In this document: piece after piece, positions 33,931-45,391 of the stretch
Layout of the letters: each line of letters starts with the position of its first letter
How positions within the stretch are numbered: the stretch's first letter is position 1
DNA from: Bostrychus sinensis
Taxonomy: Eukaryota > Chordata > Actinopteri > Gobiiformes > Eleotridae
Direction: 5' to 3'
Assembly (NCBI GenBank): GCA_020698575.1
Contig: CM036240.1
Span: forward strand, 23,097,711 to 23,161,710
DNA: 64,000 nucleotides
Position numbers and translations under genes: made by a program
Notes under the pieces: model-generated
What the model was told of the DNA's origin: nothing
The model's database searches: none
Seen by the model: the letters and a program-made list of their open reading frames with translations, nothing else

Positions 33931-34968
33931 ACACAGCAAATGGACAGACAATGGGGGTTGTGTGTTCACCTTAGGGACCACATTTCTGATGAGTTCTCTG
34001 CAAAACACAACCAGGCCTTGAGCAGATGGGGTCAGTCTCCTGGGCCTTGACGCATGGCTGAGTCTGATATACATATACATTAGAATAAATCACGCGATAT
34101 ACAGCCCCAATTAGATCATGTAAAAAGGGAATGGCTTTATCACGTTGTTTACAATGCGCACCATAATTGGAGTGGAGTCGAACAACCACGCCTGACTGAG
34201 CGTGTTTTGGCATGGGCATTGTCTTTTGGAGGGCAAACATTGATCTAAAGGCTAATAACTGTTTCCTAACTAGAATGCGTACAAACTGCCAGCTCTCCTT
34301 TTGGCATTAAACATACAAACATAACAAATGCATAGACAGTCGTAATAATGGCATGGGTTCAAGATTTTAATTACTCCCTTCCCCACGGGGCACTGTCCAT
34401 AACTTAGCAACAGACAATCGATCCCAAACATCACCAGAATAAACAAGCTCAATAATAGCAAGGCAATTAACACCTACCTCAACTTTTAAGGGATGTGCTA
34501 TTCCATCCAATTAAAGGGTCTATCTCAGAATATAATATATGAGACGATACAATGGCAAATGCATTTGTAAATGTCTACTTGCATTTAGTTTGTTTTATGA
34601 CTTGCTGGCAGAACATATAGGACTGTTGTGGCCATTGACCTAGAAATAATTCTCTTCCTCTGAGCGATCTGGGACTGTATTGGAACTGTGTTCACGCTTG
34701 TGCCAGCAAAACAATCAATTGTCAACAGTACATAAACAATGAGCAAAATAGTTAAAAGTTTTTTGTTTTTTTTATATTGCTTGTAATGTTTCATTTACAC
34801 AGTCCAAACCTGAGATACCTGAGTTTTGCATATAAATTTGTGTGAGATACTTGCTTGGGGACATAGTAGCATCAGTTTGTTTAAAGAATAGGCATTAGGC
34901 AGAGTTTTTCAAACAGCTTAAAACTGTAACACTACTACTATATATATCAGCAAATGTACAACTGTATT

Positions 34969-34971
<3 letters not shown>

Positions 34972-35000
<29 letters not shown>
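34972..35000. repeat. poly(T) tract
   Basis: Run of 29 T on the plus strand; possibly the tail of a minus-oriented retroposon. Confidence 0.9.
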
Positions 35001-35002
<2 letters not shown>

Positions 35003-35179
35003 ATTATACTGTTGACTTTTTGGGACGCAGTTTCCCAACCATAACCTTGCAGCATAATGTGGCAAAAGAAAAGACAGCTTGAAGCACAATAAGACGCCTG
35101 ATGCCATATTTAATCTAGTGCACTTTTACTCTAGATATAAGATGTTTTAATTTAGATGTAATATCTGTATCTGCTTGCC

Positions 35180-35330
35180 TGGCTCCCCTTTAGTGAAGTG
35201 GTTAGTTCCCCTATTTTTGGTGTAGGAGGTCAGGGGTTTGATTCACAGATGTGGAGCCAAAAGCTCCAGCCACAATATGTGACAGTCCCAAGCCTGGACA
35301 CATGGGCATGACTATGTCAGGAAGATAATA
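35180..35330 (+). repeat. tRNA-derived SINE fragment
   Basis: tRNA-like A box (tagtgaagtggttag) and B box (gggtttgattcac) about 40 bp apart, followed by a body containing tggacacatgggcatga. This is a second tRNA-headed repeat, distinct from 15945-16080. Confidence 0.5.
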
Positions 35331-37042
35331 GAAAAAAAAGCTGTCAAGTACCAATGAAAATTATTAACTGGGGCGAGTCAGTGACCCCTGCTTGAACAGG
35401 AGCAGCCAAAAGGATTTTTCTTATCAGAACTACTTGCCTGTATGCTTTCATACTCCAGCAAACTAGACGGACAATCGTACACTGATAAGACTTCAAATAT
35501 AGGTTAGTATGAGCAAAAGGCCATAAGAACAATTGACTCCTTTTATCTAACTTGAAAGTGTAAAAACTGTGTCAGTAAGATACTTTTAAGCAAAATGCAT
35601 AACTTTTTCCCACTTTTAATGAAGTGCAATGCAATCATAGGGATTGTGAAATAGTAATGGTCTGAGCTGAGCATTGGTTTGGATTGAACAATCTTTGTGA
35701 AGAATCCCACAATTCGGGTCAAATGACATGCTACCACATTCACAATAGTGCATATACTACGGCTGTTGTCTCTATGCAGTCACAGTCCTGTATTTGTATC
35801 ATATGTTTACTCCTTCACCAGAGCCCACAAAGTAAAAAAGACTTTTTGCTAAAAAACAGCCTCCTTTTGAAAGTGTGCGGTGAGCGCCTGTAGCACTCTG
35901 CACTGGGAGAACTCTATAATTGCTTCCAGCTTTTGAAGGATGCAACAAGAGAAAGCCAGTGTCACGTCTTTATAATTAGAGCAAACAACTGATCAGTGAC
36001 GATGCTGCTGAAGCATTCATTCTCACTCTACTATTTCAACTCCACCTAAAAAACTTCACAAATAAAGGAAACTCCACAGGGAAAGGCACCCTATTCTCCT
36101 ATAGTTTTCAAACATATGTAAGATCAACCTCGAGAACCAAAAGCATTCATTGATCACCATTCTTTCTCCAAGACTCACTGGAGGACATCTGAACATCTGT
36201 TGTGCTGTGATGTGTTCATGGAGACTGGGAAAGCCAAGGGCAGAGTCCCAGCTGTTTGTGACTGCATCCCGGCCAAAGGATGTTTTCATTTGTTCTCAAT
36301 AAGACACTTGTGTTGCTGCAAGTGATATTGCGGGTAGGTTCAAGAGGTCTGTTAAAGACACTTGTGAGGTTAAAAAGCGAGCCACTTCATTTATTAATTT
36401 CTGTAAACCTTGACATTGTATCTAGAATCCTCCAACGCACTACTGGGAACATTCCTTCAAATCTTTCACGGCTTGGCCTCTGAAGCACATTCTTGGAGTT
36501 TCAATTGAATGAAACATTTTTACAGAGGTATGACTGATAAAATATGAGAATATGTTTTCGTTTCACAGCATGGCAAGTCCACATGCGTAAGCGGCACATT
36601 TCCACCCACAGTTACTGGCGACTGGACAAGCATCGACTCTGTCACTATAACAAGGCCCAGAGCACTGACAGCTGCACAGAGAGCTGCAAAAGACAACGCC
36701 AGTGTACATGGGTTTGTGTTTATCATTTCAAACAAACAATAAGACATTTGTGCTCGATGAAAATTGATTGGGGTTAAAAACTAAACTGGAGTGTTTTAAG
36801 CGAAGGTCTGGTTTATCATCTACAAAGTATAAACTACATTTTAAAAAAGTTGGTGCATTGTATAAAAAGAATATGTGTGTAGGCATAAATAGAATGCAAT
36901 TATTCACAAATCTCATAAAACCAACACAAACAATAAATTAGATGATGAAAAATAATAGCAGACAGCAGTGCTTCTAGATCATGTTCGTGTATATAGTTTA
37001 TTTTTAGCATGATACAGCTATAATTCGGAATTGCATTAAGTC

Positions 37043-37066
37043 AATAATAATAATAATAATAATAAA
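37043..37066. repeat. (TAA)n microsatellite
   Basis: Eight units, intergenic. Confidence 0.9.
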
Positions 37067-37799
37067 ACTCACTTTTACACACAGCCATCTCACTAAAATG
37101 TTGCCAATTAACCTAGCTACTTGCCAAATCTGTTTTATTAGTATCACCCATTTTCCACCCTGCTATTGCCCTCAACTTTTTGAGACATGTTGCTGATATC
37201 AAATTCTAAATTGGCTATTTTGTTCCAATGGTAATGGTATCTTAGCTTCCACACCTGATGTTGTTTATGTTCTATTGTGAATTGTTTCTGTTTTCATTTT
37301 AACTCTTTGGGATTTGGGCTCATACATAATAAAAAAAGATAAATACAGGTATGATTCAGTGAAAGAAAAAAGGCCTTTAAAACTAACTAAGGTATTTACA
37401 ATAACAGCGAAACCAGATGCTGTGGGGAAGTACAAAAATGAATCACCAGAGTTTCCTATCCACATAGCTATAATTTGGCACAAAAGATCAAGTTCTGTTC
37501 TTTCCAAAAAAACAAGGCTGTCCTTACCAAAACTGTAGCTAGAGAAACTACATTCCCAACTAGAAGGAAAAAAGGAGAAAAATGTCCCTTCTACACTAAA
37601 TATTTTGTTCTTTTTGTGCTGGTTGCTAGTTTAAATTCGCCCCAAAATACTACAGTATTACCATGAGGATATATGCACAACCTACTACTGTAGAGATTTG
37701 TCTTGTGTTTTTTTTTTTTTTTGGCATTGACGTGAATTTAGTCACAAACCACCTCTTTCTTCTATAACCTTTAAGAAGAATAAATCTGAAGCAAACATT

Positions 37800-37970
37800 A
37801 ATTCATCTTCATCTGCTTATCAATGGGGCCTATGCCAGAAACAATGGACCTCAGGACGATACACCCTGGACAGGGCTGGCAAAGAGACATACACCAACAG
37901 ATAAACTCTCTCACCTTCATTCACTATGAAGAAGAGGTACAGATGTGCTAACCACTCTACTACCATGAAC
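37800..37970. repeat. Fragment of dispersed fish repeat
   Basis: Contains gatacaccctggacagggct, then accatttcattcac-like and gtgctaaccactctactacc words in the order of the abundant repeat also present at 53050-53370. Confidence 0.5.
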
Positions 37971-38144
37971 CCCCCATGAAGCAAACAATTTAACTTAATA
38001 TGACACTGTGAAGATAACATATACAAGCTTCTAATTTGCTTGCGATTTTTTTTTTTTTTTTACAAGAATCACCTGTATTATAAACTATTTTTTGTCCTGG
38101 TAACATTAATCAGGTGTCATGGACTTTTGCTGGTGATGTCTTAC

Positions 38145-38330
38145 CTGTCTCTCCATGGCTACAGTGGTGAATGTCTCTCCAAGTATAATTCTAGCCTTGT
38201 ACGGAGCGCGCCTTGCAGACAGCTGGCACTTCCCCTAAGGTGAAACAGACAGGAGACAGGAGCTGTAGACAGGAGCTGCAGACAGGAGCTGGAGGTGTTC
38301 TGTCTGCCTACACACTCAGGCTGATGATTG
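38145..38330 (-). promoter_or_regulatory. mid1: Candidate mid1 noncoding first exon and promoter (e)
   Basis: Minus-strand donor GAGACAG then gtaagac after 38145 follows an ATG (38154-38156) in a good context and a GC-rich stretch with ggcgcgctccg. Spliced to 21609, this ATG enters the same upstream frame that stops two bases before the mid1 ATG. A 15-bp tandem repeat lies just upstream. Confidence 0.3.
38252..38292. repeat. 15-bp tandem repeat
   Basis: Nearly three copies of gacaggagctgtaga-type units. Confidence 0.8.
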
Positions 38331-40017
38331 GGGCGTAGACATACCTCAGTGACACACACGCGGCCTGTCTTGTGCACTGCAGGTTTACACAGGAGCATGA
38401 GGGAGTTGTCGTAGTTAACCTTTAAAATCAAAGAGTGGGAGGAGTGTATAGTCACTAAATACACACACGAAAATCATACAGTGATGTGTGGCTGTTATAG
38501 ATAAACTACCTATAGTTTTTATAGTACGGTGGAATACATAATCAATATGTAGTGTGACTGTCACAGGAAATATACAATAGTCACATTAAGTTGTAGGAGG
38601 TATAACTTACTATAGGCGATATTAAGCATACTATATATTTGAAATACAGTTCTAAAGCATGAACATCAGTTATTGTTAGGCAGTGTTGCAAGCAGGAAGT
38701 GGTTCATTAAGCTTTTGTAAAACATGATTACTTCAGTACAGTACAGTATTTCTGAAAAAGAGTGAAAAAAGAGCTTCGGAAGTTCTTATAATAACAAGAA
38801 ATTATACAACTATTTTAACTTCTATAACTTCTACTATTATTACAACATTCTCCTTTCCTTTCAGGGGTTACCATGGCAAACCTACCTCCTAACATGCAGT
38901 GATTTTATTTTTATTCTGATATGACAAAGGTTTTTACGTCAGCTCCTCCTGACACAACCTGTTCCATTTATCTGCGCTTGGGACTGGCACAAAAAGTACA
39001 CTGGCTTGTGAACCTCTGCGACTGGATTACTACAATCACAACTACCCGTTTATTTTTTAAAATGCTATATTCTTCTTTTAAGGGTAAAAGTACATTTTTG
39101 TCAAGTCAAGTAACTAGATACTTAGCTTCTTTCTCCATCTGGTGATGATAAAAGAGCCAATCTGTACTGTGACGTTTAAATTATGTTTCATAAAAGTACC
39201 TTTTTGAGACTAACAGCAAACAAAAAGCTATCAATCACAACACACTATCAGTTGACACATTTCCTTCAGGAGTCAGGGTTTATTGCAAGACTTTTTTTTC
39301 AAGTTGCTGACAGGGGATGGGGTGCAAGGTGCAAAATTTTGTCTTGGACCTGTTCCTCTCGGGTGTGTAACAAATGTTGTTCTGTGACTGGCAATGTCGT
39401 TTTGTGAGTTTCGCACAACTTTACATCTGGCTCAGGTGGCTTGTCACTTACATAGCCTGTCACTCCCTCAAGTAAGCATGCATTAGAAATGAATGGTGAA
39501 TCCACCCTTAAACGGAGCCAGACTTCTTGGAGCCTGTGCACCTGTGTCTTCATCAGTAACTCCTCCATTGGTCCACCATTCTTCTATGGACAAAGAACAG
39601 TGAAAAAACTAGATCTGCTAGTGATGTATTGTAAGGCAGCAGTTAATACAGATAAAGGGCTTTGCTTCATTGCCAGGAGCAGCTACATTAAGTTATCAGC
39701 AGAGGAGCAGAGAAAAATAAGGTTTAGGATTCATTGTAGCCAGCAGGCAAAGAGCAACCAGAAAGAAAAATTGTTATTTAGGGAGGGAGCGCTGTCTCCG
39801 CCCAAAAGAGGATTCATCCACTGACATATGAGTCACTATAAAAACACAATTCCAAACTTGCACTCATGAGATCATGTTGGAGGAATTATTTACAATAGCT
39901 GGATAACACAAGATACTGGCAACTAAATGGTACTTTTAACAACTATGATTTTTAATATACAAACTACAATAGCTCAGTGTAAATTCAACTATACCTGTAT
40001 GTACCCCAATCATCAAG

Positions 40018-40460
40018 CATAACATTATAATCACCTACGTATTATTGGTATGAGCACCGTGTGTTATGATAGCATCAGAACCAGCATTAACTTCTTTAGC
40101 AATTTGAGCTACAATGGTTTTATCTGTTAGCCAGGACCTACCCAGGCCAGCCTTTGCTCCCTCGTGCAACACCTGTCGCTGGTTCGCCTCTGTTTCTTCC
40201 TTTGACCACTTTTGATAGATAACTACCACAGCAGACCAGGAACACCCCACAAGAGCTCCAGTTTTATTGATGCTCTGACCCCCCATTCATCTAGCCATCA
40301 CCATTTGGTCCTTGACAAACTCTTTCCCTGCTTCTAACACATCAAGTTTGAAGATGAAATATTCACTTGCTGCCTAATATATCCCACACACTAAGAGGTA
40401 TCATGATGAAGAGATCATCTGGTATGACTTCACCTGTCAGGGGTCATAATGTTATGTCTG
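40018..40460 (-). mobile_element. Degenerate Tc1-like element
   Basis: Terminal inverted repeats agcataacattataatcacc and ggtcataatgttatg delimit it. Between them the minus strand reads a remnant of the transposase DNA-binding region (SINKTGALVGCSWSAVVVIY, then WLTDKTIVAQIAKEVN at 40035-40286). The catalytic domain is missing. Confidence 0.6.
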
Positions 40461-41209
40461 GTGTCTATTTGAAGAATAGAGTGTATGTTCTTAAAAAATT
40501 ACATCTCTTCTACACTGTGATATTGTTGTAGTGAATGGAGTTTGTATGTTTGATAATTAGCATTTCTTGAGAATACAGCTCATATAGTAAATACAACAGT
40601 AGCAGGTGCCCTAAATGTGGGCAATGTAAACATCTTTAACTCTTCCACTTGCTTAATTAGCATCATATAAACTTTATCACACATTTACTACACTGAAAAT
40701 GATAAAACCAAAAAGTAATATTTCAACACATCAAAGCCTTTCAGCACCAATTGCCTAAAACACTGAGGACTGTAGAATGAGTATAAGCCTAATTCTCTCA
40801 GTTTATGATTTTATGAGACAATTAGAGGCGCTATAATTAACTCATAAGCTGCTGTTGAGTCATATTTGAGGAATATAAAATCGTTGTACAACTCTCCAGT
40901 GTACGCTATTAACGCTTGGTTAAGTATCATAATGACAGCAGTCACCACCAACACAATTACTCTGGATATGTCAATGAGTCCCAGTCTCTTGAGCAGAGCA
41001 AGTGGGACATGTTCAACGTCTTTACAACAAATGCCACCAGAATTCAGGTGGTACTACAGCCTTGTTAAAAAAAAAGAAAGCAAGGATCCCAGAAGGCCAA
41101 GTCCCTATTCACAAGTCTCTCTAAATGTGAAGCATGTACAAAACAATTTCTCCACATGACCTCTGATGATTTGATCTTCTGTCTTATTTATTTTCCATCA
41201 ATGTTATTA

Positions 41210-41465
41210 CCTTCACCAAAAAGGTTATGTTTTCAATGGTGCTGGTTTGTTTGTTTGTTAGTCTATTTTTAAAACAACTCAAAAATAATGGTTGGCATTT
41301 GATTAAATCTTCAGGAAAGATTGCAGATCAAGGATTTTTTTTGAAGAAGAAAAAGAAGAATCCAGTACCATTATGAGAATGGGTCAAGGACTCTAACCCT
41401 TGCCATAGAAACATTTGTTTTCATTGTGAGATAGGGCCAATGCTTTGCCAGAGAACTGCACCTTC
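41210..41465 (+). repeat. Copy of the gtgctggtttgtttgtttg dispersed repeat
   Basis: Word order: ggtgctggtttgtttgtttg, aactcaaaaataatggttgg, tcttcaggaaagattg, gatagggccaatgctttgcc. It is the longest of four copies in the window. Confidence 0.6.
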
Positions 41466-44400
41466 AAGTCAAAGTTAATACTGTATGGCGTTATACATCC
41501 TCAGCCTATCTATACATCACTTTCCTTCACCAATCACTTAAACTTTTTTTTCAGATATTTGACTGTCTGCACTTTCTATCTAAAAAGCATGAATGCCATT
41601 TTTTGAAGATTCATGAGTGTAGGGGTGTCTGGGGAGCTCTGTCTCCTGTAGTCAGGGCACTCTGGGGAAATCTATCAACTTTTAACCATCCCAGCCTACA
41701 GCATACTGACGACTGCACATTCGAAAGGCTTAACAAAACACTGAGAAAGATGGCAGCAAAGTGAAGATAAGGTGAGCTATAATATGAGTAATCTGATAAC
41801 TGTTATAAAAGATGTCAAATAAAACAGTCCTGGTTATAATAATAAGCTAAAGAGGAAGGGTTAGCTTGTTTCAGATACGGTTGCTGCATACAGTTAGTGC
41901 AACTTTCAAGTGCTTTTTGATAGTGAAGTTTACTGCAAGCTCGCTAAGTCATTAATTTCCCATCCCACCCTCTTGACACATCGAAGCTGACCTAACTTGA
42001 TCTTGTGTCCCACCCTGTACTCATTCTGCATCCCAATAGTTACGTCAATACAAGAAAGGATTTTAAATGTTTGGGTATGGGTTTTTTTTTTTTCAGTATT
42101 TGGAAGGAGTGGTGTTTTGTCCACTGCAGTGACAGTGTTGGAAATAATTACCTTGCTATAGGTCGACAAACTCGAGCAAGACTCTGAGGTCCAAAAGTAA
42201 GCAGACAGCAGCAGCCTGAAAGAAACAATAAGAGAAATGTGATTTGGAAAGTTTTTCGTAAGCCGCTTAGAGGAGGTGGTCTAAAACAATGGAGAAAATC
42301 ACCTCTAAGAATCAGAATCATGGGGCTATATTGGTAAGTGTTTTGGTTGGAATACTGTCTACAATCTAATCTGTCATCACTTGCTGCAAAATATTTTACT
42401 TTCAGCAACTGATACAATTTTTATGCTCTTATGGTAATAAAATATGGTTTTATGAAATTGCAAATCACTACATTCTGTTTTTACTGTGTCACAAAAGACA
42501 GAGACCCATGCATGAATCACTGTACAAAGAAGTGGCTAAAAAGTATCATTACCATGAAAAAGAAGACCATTAGGTTCTGCAGTATAGTACAACTGCAACA
42601 TTACATTTACAACAAATCAGTCATAACCTACAATCCTAATTTGATCACTGCATTTAAAGCATCTTCCACTATTTAAATAAACTCTTAATTTATTCAGTGT
42701 ACACAACAATAACCTTAATGAGTCTGACTGGGGGCTATTTTGGTCCTGCTGAGATTTATGCATCAATCTCGACCTTGAAACAGCCAGGCCAGGCCGCTCT
42801 TGTAACTGGACTTTGAGTCTCTTTTTGGCTGTGACCTTGCTCTGTCCTCCCTGGAGCGGCTCTTGATGCCAGAGAGCAGAGGCAGACAGGATGGACCCCC
42901 TGTTGGGAACCCACTGCCAAAGGATCAGCTTACATCCATCAGAGCTGCAAAGATAAGATGTGAAATTAAATATTTGATGTTGATCGCTTTTTTGGAGACA
43001 GCTTACCACTGAAGAAAGAAGTACTTCACTCCTGGCTGTTTTTATATTTGCTTTTACTTTTGGAAAAGGGGACTGTAGGAAGTCTGCTCTTTGTAATGGA
43101 GTCTAAAAAATCTGAAGTGAGTGAGTGCGGCATGAGTCCTCAGTAAAACACATCCAGACATCCTGTTCTGTCTCTTTGGTCTCGTCAAAAAGGAGTGGGG
43201 ACTAGCCAAATGTAGCTTGGCCCAAAACAGATGAAGAGGCAGACTTGACCTAGAACCGCAAATGTGGGTTTGGTGGAAATCCCCTGTTGAGCAAGCAAGT
43301 GGTTTATCGGGTCATAGAGGTAACAGCTTGTTAATGGCACCAATTAACGAACATCTTTCTTCTATTGAAAAACGTGGTACATTCTAAATACATTCACTTG
43401 TAACTACATCTTCTTCTAAATGCTAAAGCAGGCTAGGCTGCTGTGTTGTACATTCAGCCTCTTAACTTTGTTGCATCGCCATTCTTTTTTGAATTGTCCA
43501 ATGTAAAAGCCTATGTAAAAATGTGATAAAATTAGTAATATGGTTTACCTCCAAAAAGCCATAGAATTTCAGATACAAAAATATCAAGGGCCACACAGGC
43601 TGAGCCCAAGGGTGCCCGAAGTGTGGTTTGGAGGAATTACTGGTCTTATATTGGCATCTTGTGGCCAGTCCGGGTACTGCACAGTTCATTTCATTTCTTA
43701 ATTATTAAATAAAAACAGTAATTTCCTAATAAAGCTTTTTAGCAATATAAAATAACATTTAAATGTTATCGCTATACTGAATATTCTTAAGGTTACACAA
43801 GGTCCATAAGGCACATAAGCTAAAGCATTGAAATTACTTTTTTGTTTTCTAGTTTTTTATACTAAATTACTATTTTCTAAGAAATGCAGTACTGTTGTGG
43901 GCTATTGTTACTCATTTAAAATCACACAGGAGAGAAAGATGACACTAGTTTAATCAATAAAACAAAAAACCATATGTGTGAAATTGAAATATTTTAGGAC
44001 CCAAGATAAATCTGACAATGCATAAAAACATTCCCTGAATAAATAGCAAAATACAGAATTTAATTTCATTATGTATCATTTTAAAGACATCACATGTTAA
44101 TTGTCTCTATGAGTCATTATTGTCCAGAAAGAAAGCTGTGCACTGGCATACTATGAATGTATAGAAAATGCATAGGGAAATAGTGAAATTACTTATGTAA
44201 TACTGAAGTATATAACAAAGCATAAAGCATTTTAACAGTTTATGGAATCAGACACTGAATTCAGAAAACAATGAGGTACAAAAGTACAAAAACATTTTGA
44301 ATTATGCATTTACATTCAACCTCAGATAACATTCAGTTCTTCAAATTTGCAAACATACATGCAAACCTCAAGTCTTATCAAAGAATTTCTGTGTAATTAT

Positions 44401-44519
44401 TAATAAAATAACAAAACCTTTGACTGCATACAACAAAAGACCCCTGTATGAAAACAAATTAGAAAAAAAATTTAATTACTAAATCAATACTTTACTGCAT
44501 TATCTATCTAACATACAAG

Positions 44520-44735
44520 GAGCCAACAGTGGCACAATGGATTAAGCGAAAGGCACTTCGAGCCTTGTTCAAAGTGCATACTGACGTTGTATCCTCAGGC
44601 AAGACACTTCACACACATTCACCTTACAGTATGTGGCTGGTTGCAACAGGAGGGGCATCTGGTGTAAAAACCTGCCAAATCACCATGCCACTGGTTCACT
44701 GTGGTGACCCTGAATAAATAAAGGGAGCAGCCAAA
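44520..44735 (+). repeat. tRNA-derived SINE-like repeat, plus-oriented copy
   Basis: A tRNA-like head (gtggcacaatggattaagcg, with gttcaaagtgc in B-box position) is followed by a body with ggcaagacacttcac, gtatgtggctggttgcaaca, gtgtaaaaacctgccaaatc and a tail gtggtgaccctgaataaata, then gggagcagcc. The 31590-31800 block is a second copy in the other orientation. Confidence 0.65.
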
Positions 44736-44816
44736 AGATTAAAAAAAAAAAATCTATTTACCGTACATGTACATAGCTTAATATGGCTGTCTCTTAAAGT
44801 CTTTTTAGTAGTTGTG

Positions 44817-45391
44817 TCACACCAGTGTTTCTGGCAGAGCATCTGCATTGTCCTTGGACAAGATTTTCCATATATGCCACCTCTCTGAGTTCCATCCAAG
44901 TGCACTGGGGTCCACTCCTTGCCCTGGCTCTGGTAAGTGGGCAGTGGGTAGAGTCTGGGAGTTAGTGCTCTGCTGGGACAATTGCTGGCTCTGAAAGTCA
45001 AGACCTTGTGGCTGATATTTAACAAGTGAAGGTGTAGAGTGAGAAATGTGGCTCTCTCTCAGCGGTCCACAGTGATAAAGAGGAGAGTGACCATCTGTCC
45101 TGACCTTAAAAAATGGCCCCGCTGAGTGCCCTGTCCTTTCTGCCAGGTTTTCTGAACTGAGTGCTTCTGATTGGCCGCTCTTTCCTTGATGTAATAGAGA
45201 TTCTGTTTGTCTCTGTCCTCTCTGGTCTTGAGGACCGCTGCTGCTGCGAGTCACTGGGAGGTGTGGCTTGAATTCCTGCCCACCCAATAAGGTTTTTGTT
45301 GTGGTGATGGGCAGCTTGTTGTTACCTTGGTGACTGTTCAGCCCCTCGGATGATCCATAAGACTCACATTCCGATGCGTCTCCAGCAGATC
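44817..45391 (-). CDS. arhgap6: arhgap6 last coding exon
   Basis: Residues 596-786, low-complexity Ser/Gln/Gly-rich, poorly conserved until the end, where SERWHIWKILSKDNADALPE then TLV precedes TGA (44817-44819). No convincing AATAAA is seen in the next few hundred bases on the minus strand, so the 3' UTR end is undetermined. Confidence 0.94.

Larger units (their letters stand above)
21610..44816. other. mid1 5' region and spacer to arhgap6 (23 kb)
   Basis: No coding exon is convincing on either strand. Entries inside it describe candidate noncoding first exons, possible regulatory blocks and repeats. hccs, which lies between MID1 and ARHGAP6 in human, was looked for and not found. Where the mid1 transcription unit ends and the intergenic spacer begins cannot be read from the sequence. 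Confidence 0.6.

Noticed and set aside
33709..34080. 123-codon minus-strand open frame
   Set aside because: Low-complexity translation of a purine-rich tract; no recognisable domain. More likely promoter or UTR sequence.
42617..43009. 130-codon minus-strand open frame with an acceptor-like ctttgcag at its edge
   Set aside because: The translation resembles nothing I know and no good donor follows in frame. At most it is a noncoding exon of mid1.
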